NCBI GenBank assembly: GCA_903885895.1
Contig: CAISKC010000346.1
Coordinates: forward strand, 1-7,857
Length of the DNA stretch: 7,857 nt
Source: an uncultured Legionella sp.
Lineage (GTDB): Bacteria; Pseudomonadota; Gammaproteobacteria; Legionellales; Legionellaceae
Direction: 5' to 3'
Shown here: piece after piece, positions 4,941-7,857 of the stretch
Layout of the letters: every line of letters begins with the position of its first letter
Numbering within the stretch: the first letter of the stretch is position 1
Made by a program: the position numbers and the translations under genes
Notes under the pieces: generated by a model
The model's input: the letters and a program-made list of their open reading frames with translations, nothing else
Told to the model about the DNA's origin: nothing
Databases searched by the model: none

Positions 4941-7574
4941 ATGTCACAAGACCGCTCCGATCCAGAACAGTTGTTAAAGCAGATTCAGCAAGAGGAAGAG
5001 AAAAGTAAACTGGGGAAATTAAAAATTTATCTCGGTGCAGCGCCAGGTGTCGGTAAAACTTATAAAATGCTGCATGATGCTTATCAAAGTCGGATGAAAC
5101 GTTTGGATGTGGTGGTTGGTATCTCAGAAGCGCATGGGCGGCAAGAGATTATTAAGATGCTCACCAAATTTGAAAGTTTAGCGCCGCAAGCGATCACCTA
5201 TCGAGACAAACATTATACTGAATTTGACTTAGATGCTGCATTAAAGCGTAATCCAGGTTTGATTTTGATGGATGAAATGGCTCACACCAATGTGCTTGGC
5301 CTTCGACATGAAAAGCGCTGGCAAGACATCAAAGAATTATTAGATCGTGGGATCGACGTATATACCACATTGAATGTACAACATATTGAAAGTTTAAAAG
5401 ACGATGTGGCACAAATCATTCAAGCGCCTGTGAAAGAAACGGTCCCTGATTTTATGCTGGAGCGCGCCAATGCAATTGAATTGGTCGATTTGGCAGTGGA
5501 TGATTTATTAAAACGTTTGCAAGAAGGTAAAATCTATATTCCAGAGCAAGTCGATGTGGCAGCAGCGCATTTTTTTCGTAAAGGTAATTTGATTGCCTTG
5601 CGAGAGTTGGCTTTACGAGTGACTGCTAACTGGGTGGATACCGATGTGCGTTCTTATCGCAAAGCCTCTGGGATCCAAAATATTTGGCCGACGCATGATA
5701 AAATTTTAGTCTGTGTTGGCGCTGGTATGCACTCTCGTACACTGATTCGTTCTGCTAAACAATTGGCGAGCGGTTTGCAAGCAGAGTGGATAGCTGTGTA
5801 TGTCGATCAGCCGAGTATTTTTTTGTCACGAAGCAAACGCAATCGGGCCATAAAAAACTTACGTTTGGCAGAGCAGTTAGGCGCCGTAACCCATGTATTA
5901 TCTGGGCGGGATATCGTAAAAGAACTCCTCCAATTCGCTCGTGAAGCCAATGTGACACAAATCATGTTGTCAAAAGATCGTCACTGGTCTTGGCGGCATA
6001 TTTTTCGACATCGTTTGGCAGACGAATTGATCCAGCATGGTGGTGAAATAAGCGTGACGATAGTGGGGAGCAATCTTTCTCCTGAGTCTTATAACTTATT
6101 TGAAGGCTATTCCGGTATTGCTTGGCCATATTACTGGCTCAGTACGGGGATTGTTGCATTGGTAACGGGAAGCAGTTTGCTGCTTGCCCCCATATTGACG
6201 TCAAATGGTATCGCATGGTTTTATCTGTTGGGTGTGATGATGGTTGCTTGGTTAGGTCGCCCAGGGCCTGCAGTGTTAACTTCATTATTGAGTGTTATGG
6301 CTTACGATTATTTTTTTGTGAGTCCCACGTACCAATTAAAAATTGTATCCACGAACGCTTTGGCCACATTAGGTCTGATGTTTGGCGTATCCTTGCTCAT
6401 TAGCTATTTAATGGTATTACGCTATCGCGAAGCGGCGATTGCTCGACAAATTCAGCAACAGACGCGTGCAGCGTATGATTTTGGCCAGAAATTACTGCAA
6501 ACACGTGGAAGACAAGATATTTTATCGCTGGGTACTCAGTATATTGCACAGTCTTTGTCAGCTCAGGTCTTGATCCTTGCACCTAAAAATAGCCATTTGG
6601 AAGTACAAACGACTTATCCGATTGCTTTCGATCTTAACGAAAAAGAGCATGCGGTTGCGCAGTGGGTCTATGATATGGCCCAACCCGCTGGCTTGGGGAC
6701 CGATACGTTAAGCTCTTCTGAAGCGCTCTATGTGCCTTTACGCACATCGTCCCAACCGGCCATTGGTGTGCTAAGGATCCAACCACAAGAAAAGACCTTA
6801 TTTAGCCCCGATCAGTTACGTATTTTAGAAGCATTTGTGAATCAACTTACGTTAGCTTTAGAAATAGACCATCTGCAAGAAAAGTTCAGAAAGAAACAAG
6901 TGACATTGGAAGTAACGTCCGCTAAAAATGCTTTATTGAAGACCATCTCACAGCAATTGAATTATCCTTTGCGGTTCATTTTAGAAGAACTGGGCCCTCG
7001 CATTGCTCGCAAAACATCTAAACAGCACGATTTTGATGTGCATGAAGAATTAACCAAAATTTCTTTGGTCAACAATAATATTTTACAGATCATAGAGTTT
7101 GAAACCCATCGTCTTCAACTTGAAAAAGCCACTGTGGATTTACAGGATTTGATCCAAAAGGCTTTAAAACACGTGCACAAAGTACATCATCAGCGCTCAA
7201 TTCATACGAATATCCCGCCTGTATTACCCAAAATCAGTCTTGATCCAGCTCGGATCCGCGAAGTGTTTTTAAATTTATTGGACAATTCCATCAAGTATTC
7301 TCCACTGCATACGGTGATTAATATCAATTTGGAGCTGCAATTAAACCACGTGTTAGTGAGCGTGGAAAATACGGGATCAGCGATAGCAACAGAGGATTTG
7401 GCTAATATATTTAATCCATTTTATCGTAAACCGTCCTCTTATTATCAACAAGATAGCTTAGGCTTGGGGTTAACGCTTTGTCGCATTAATATTGAAGCAC
7501 ATGGTGGGAAGATTTGGGCAGAAAACCTGCATAAAAAAGGAGGCGTCGCGTTTCGGTTTACATTGCCGTATTAG
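4941..7574 (+). CDS. kdpD: KdpD-family K+/turgor sensor, histidine kinase-like but lacking the phospho-acceptor His
   Basis: KdpD is normally the inner-membrane sensor kinase that phosphorylates KdpE when K+ is scarce. Domains in order over 877 residues: the KdpD N-terminal domain with Walker-type GAAPGVGKT (32-40), ILMDEMAHTN (108-117) and FFRKGNLIALRELALR (211-226); a universal-stress-like domain (about 253-376); four membrane spans (about 393-493, DUF4118 region); a GAF-like region (about 520-640); a HisKA-like helix pair (about 655-725); and an ATPase domain (about 765-877). The H-box reads ISQQLNYPL where KdpD proteins have ISHDLRTPL. The His is Q671 (CAG at 6951-6953), and the following acidic residue and Thr are Q672 and Y675. 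The N-box NLLDNSIKYSP (778-788) and G2 LGLGL are kept, while G1 is NxGxA instead of DxGxG. The stress domain has WIAVY at 283-287, not the FTAxY of c-di-AMP-binding KdpDs. The frame is intact throughout, so it is not a decayed pseudogene; it is probably a non-phosphorylating sensor or scaffold. No kdpE follows. Confidence 0.95.
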   Translation: MSQDRSDPEQLLKQIQQEEEKSKLGKLKIYLGAAPGVGKTYKMLHDAYQSRMKRLDVVVGISEAHGRQEIIKMLTKFESLAPQAITYRDKHYTEFDLDAALKRNPGLILMDEMAHTNVLGLRHEKRWQDIKELLDRGIDVYTTLNVQHIESLKDDVAQIIQAPVKETVPDFMLERANAIELVDLAVDDLLKRLQEGKIYIPEQVDVAAAHFFRKGNLIALRELALRVTANWVDTDVRSYRKASGIQNIWPTHDKILVCVGAGMHSRTLIRSAKQLASGLQAEWIAVYVDQPSIFLSRSKRNRAIKNLRLAEQLGAVTHVLSGRDIVKELLQFAREANVTQIMLSKDRHWSWRHIFRHRLADELIQHGGEISVTIVGSNLSPESYNLFEGYSGIAWPYYWLSTGIVALVTGSSLLLAPILTSNGIAWFYLLGVMMVAWLGRPGPAVLTSLLSVMAYDYFFVSPTYQLKIVSTNALATLGLMFGVSLLISYLMVLRYREAAIARQIQQQTRAAYDFGQKLLQTRGRQDILSLGTQYIAQSLSAQVLILAPKNSHLEVQTTYPIAFDLNEKEHAVAQWVYDMAQPAGLGTDTLSSSEALYVPLRTSSQPAIGVLRIQPQEKTLFSPDQLRILEAFVNQLTLALEIDHLQEKFRKKQVTLEVTSAKNALLKTISQQLNYPLRFILEELGPRIARKTSKQHDFDVHEELTKISLVNNNILQIIEFETHRLQLEKATVDLQDLIQKALKHVHKVHHQRSIHTNIPPVLPKISLDPARIREVFLNLLDNSIKYSPLHTVININLELQLNHVLVSVENTGSAIATEDLANIFNPFYRKPSSYYQQDSLGLGLTLCRINIEAHGGKIWAENLHKKGGVAFRFTLPY

Positions 7575-7591
7575 GGTGGACATAAGTATGA

Positions 7592-7619
7592 TGTCATCTC
7601 CGCAAAGGCCGAGATGACA
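7592..7619. repeat. Palindromic repeat between convergent genes
   Basis: TGTCATCTC (7592-7600) and GAGATGACA (7611-7619) are perfect 9-bp complements. Inside, GC/GC can pair after one C-C mismatch, leaving a four-base AAAG loop. It lies 17 bases after the kdpD stop and 13 before the stop of the opposite-strand gene. It could end both transcripts, but no clear T-tract follows on either strand, so I call it a dispersed TGTCATCTC-type repeat rather than a proven terminator. Confidence 0.65.
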
Positions 7620-7632
7620 GTGTTGGTGAATT

Positions 7633-7857
7633 TTAAGCCGAGCACACCGCTGTAAAGGCTTCATCACTCAGATTGCTGATGGTCACTTCGGCGCCAGGTT
7701 CGGCCGTGACTTCAATTGTTTTTTCCGTGTAAACCGTCATAGACGTCGCTTGACCTGCATTCAGCGAATGGCCATTGACCTGACCGCCATCCTTGTTTCC
7801 TTTGATTTTAATGGTTTTCTTCGTTGCGCCTGCTTTTATTTGGCAGGTTGCATGGAT
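7633..7857 (-). CDS. C-terminal part of an unidentified protein with two cysteines (5' end outside window)
   Basis: On the - strand the frame is open from the window edge to TAA at 7633-7635, giving 74 residues. The visible part starts IHATCQIKAGATKKTIKIKG and ends SDEAFTAVCSA. It alternates short hydrophobic and polar residues rich in T, V, K and G, as in beta-strand proteins. It has two cysteines, one near the visible start and one three residues from the end, which could form a disulfide in an exported protein. Whether a signal peptide exists is outside the window. I do not recognise the family. It is convergent with kdpD and unlikely to share its regulation. The open frame and sharp end just before a repeat support a real gene. 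Confidence 0.6.
   Translation of the reverse strand: MHATCQIKAGATKKTIKIKGNKDGGQVNGHSLNAGQATSMTVYTEKTIEVTAEPGAEVTISNLSDEAFTAVCSA

Noticed and set aside
6122..6403. + strand open frame inside the kdpD membrane region
   Set aside because: It is an alternative frame of the four-span region of kdpD; the kdpD frame itself carries the family motifs.
4941..7574. kdpD as a pseudogene because key residues are missing
   Set aside because: The frame is uninterrupted over 877 codons, has a ribosome-binding site and all domains at normal length. Loss of activity motifs without frame decay fits a pseudokinase better than a dead gene.

Overview
The window holds a nearly complete Kdp high-affinity potassium uptake locus of a moderately AT-rich proteobacterium. 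The proteins read most like gammaproteobacterial Kdp proteins. The repeat-rich gap inside the locus would suit a Legionellales-like genome, but that placement is a guess.

Layout on the + strand: the last codons of a glycerophosphodiester phosphodiesterase-like gene (1-60); an unnamed 27-residue single-span membrane peptide (104-187); kdpF (184-267), kdpA (267-2000), kdpB (1990-4056) and kdpC (4053-4634). Each of these last five genes overlaps the next by 1-11 bases, as in one translationally coupled transcript. A repeat-filled gap of about 300 bases follows (4635-4940). Then comes kdpD (4941-7574), a palindromic repeat (7592-7619), and on the - strand the 3' end of an unrelated gene for a short protein with two cysteines (7633-7857).

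How the genes work together: KdpA selects and admits K+, KdpB is the P-type ATPase that drives transport, KdpC is the periplasm-facing accessory subunit and KdpF is the small stabilising peptide. All catalytic and filter motifs of the pump are present, so the transporter looks functional. KdpD is normally the sensor kinase that phosphorylates KdpE to switch the operon on.

Two results stand out. First, KdpD is full length and open, but the phospho-acceptor histidine of its H-box is glutamine (Q671). The acidic and Thr positions used for phosphatase activity are also replaced, the G1 ATP box is altered, and no kdpE follows. It therefore looks like a pseudokinase version of KdpD. Second, the kdpC-kdpD gap carries a 238-bp non-coding element (4618-4855) that has 18-bp terminal inverted repeats (17/18 matching) and is bounded by an exact 8-bp direct repeat, ATCCCGAA. 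Removing the element and one copy of the direct repeat restores an older 29-bp-arm palindrome. This is the expected footprint of a MITE-like insertion into a pre-existing repeat. The insertion replaced the last codons of kdpC and brought a strong hairpin plus T-tract terminator between the pump genes and kdpD.
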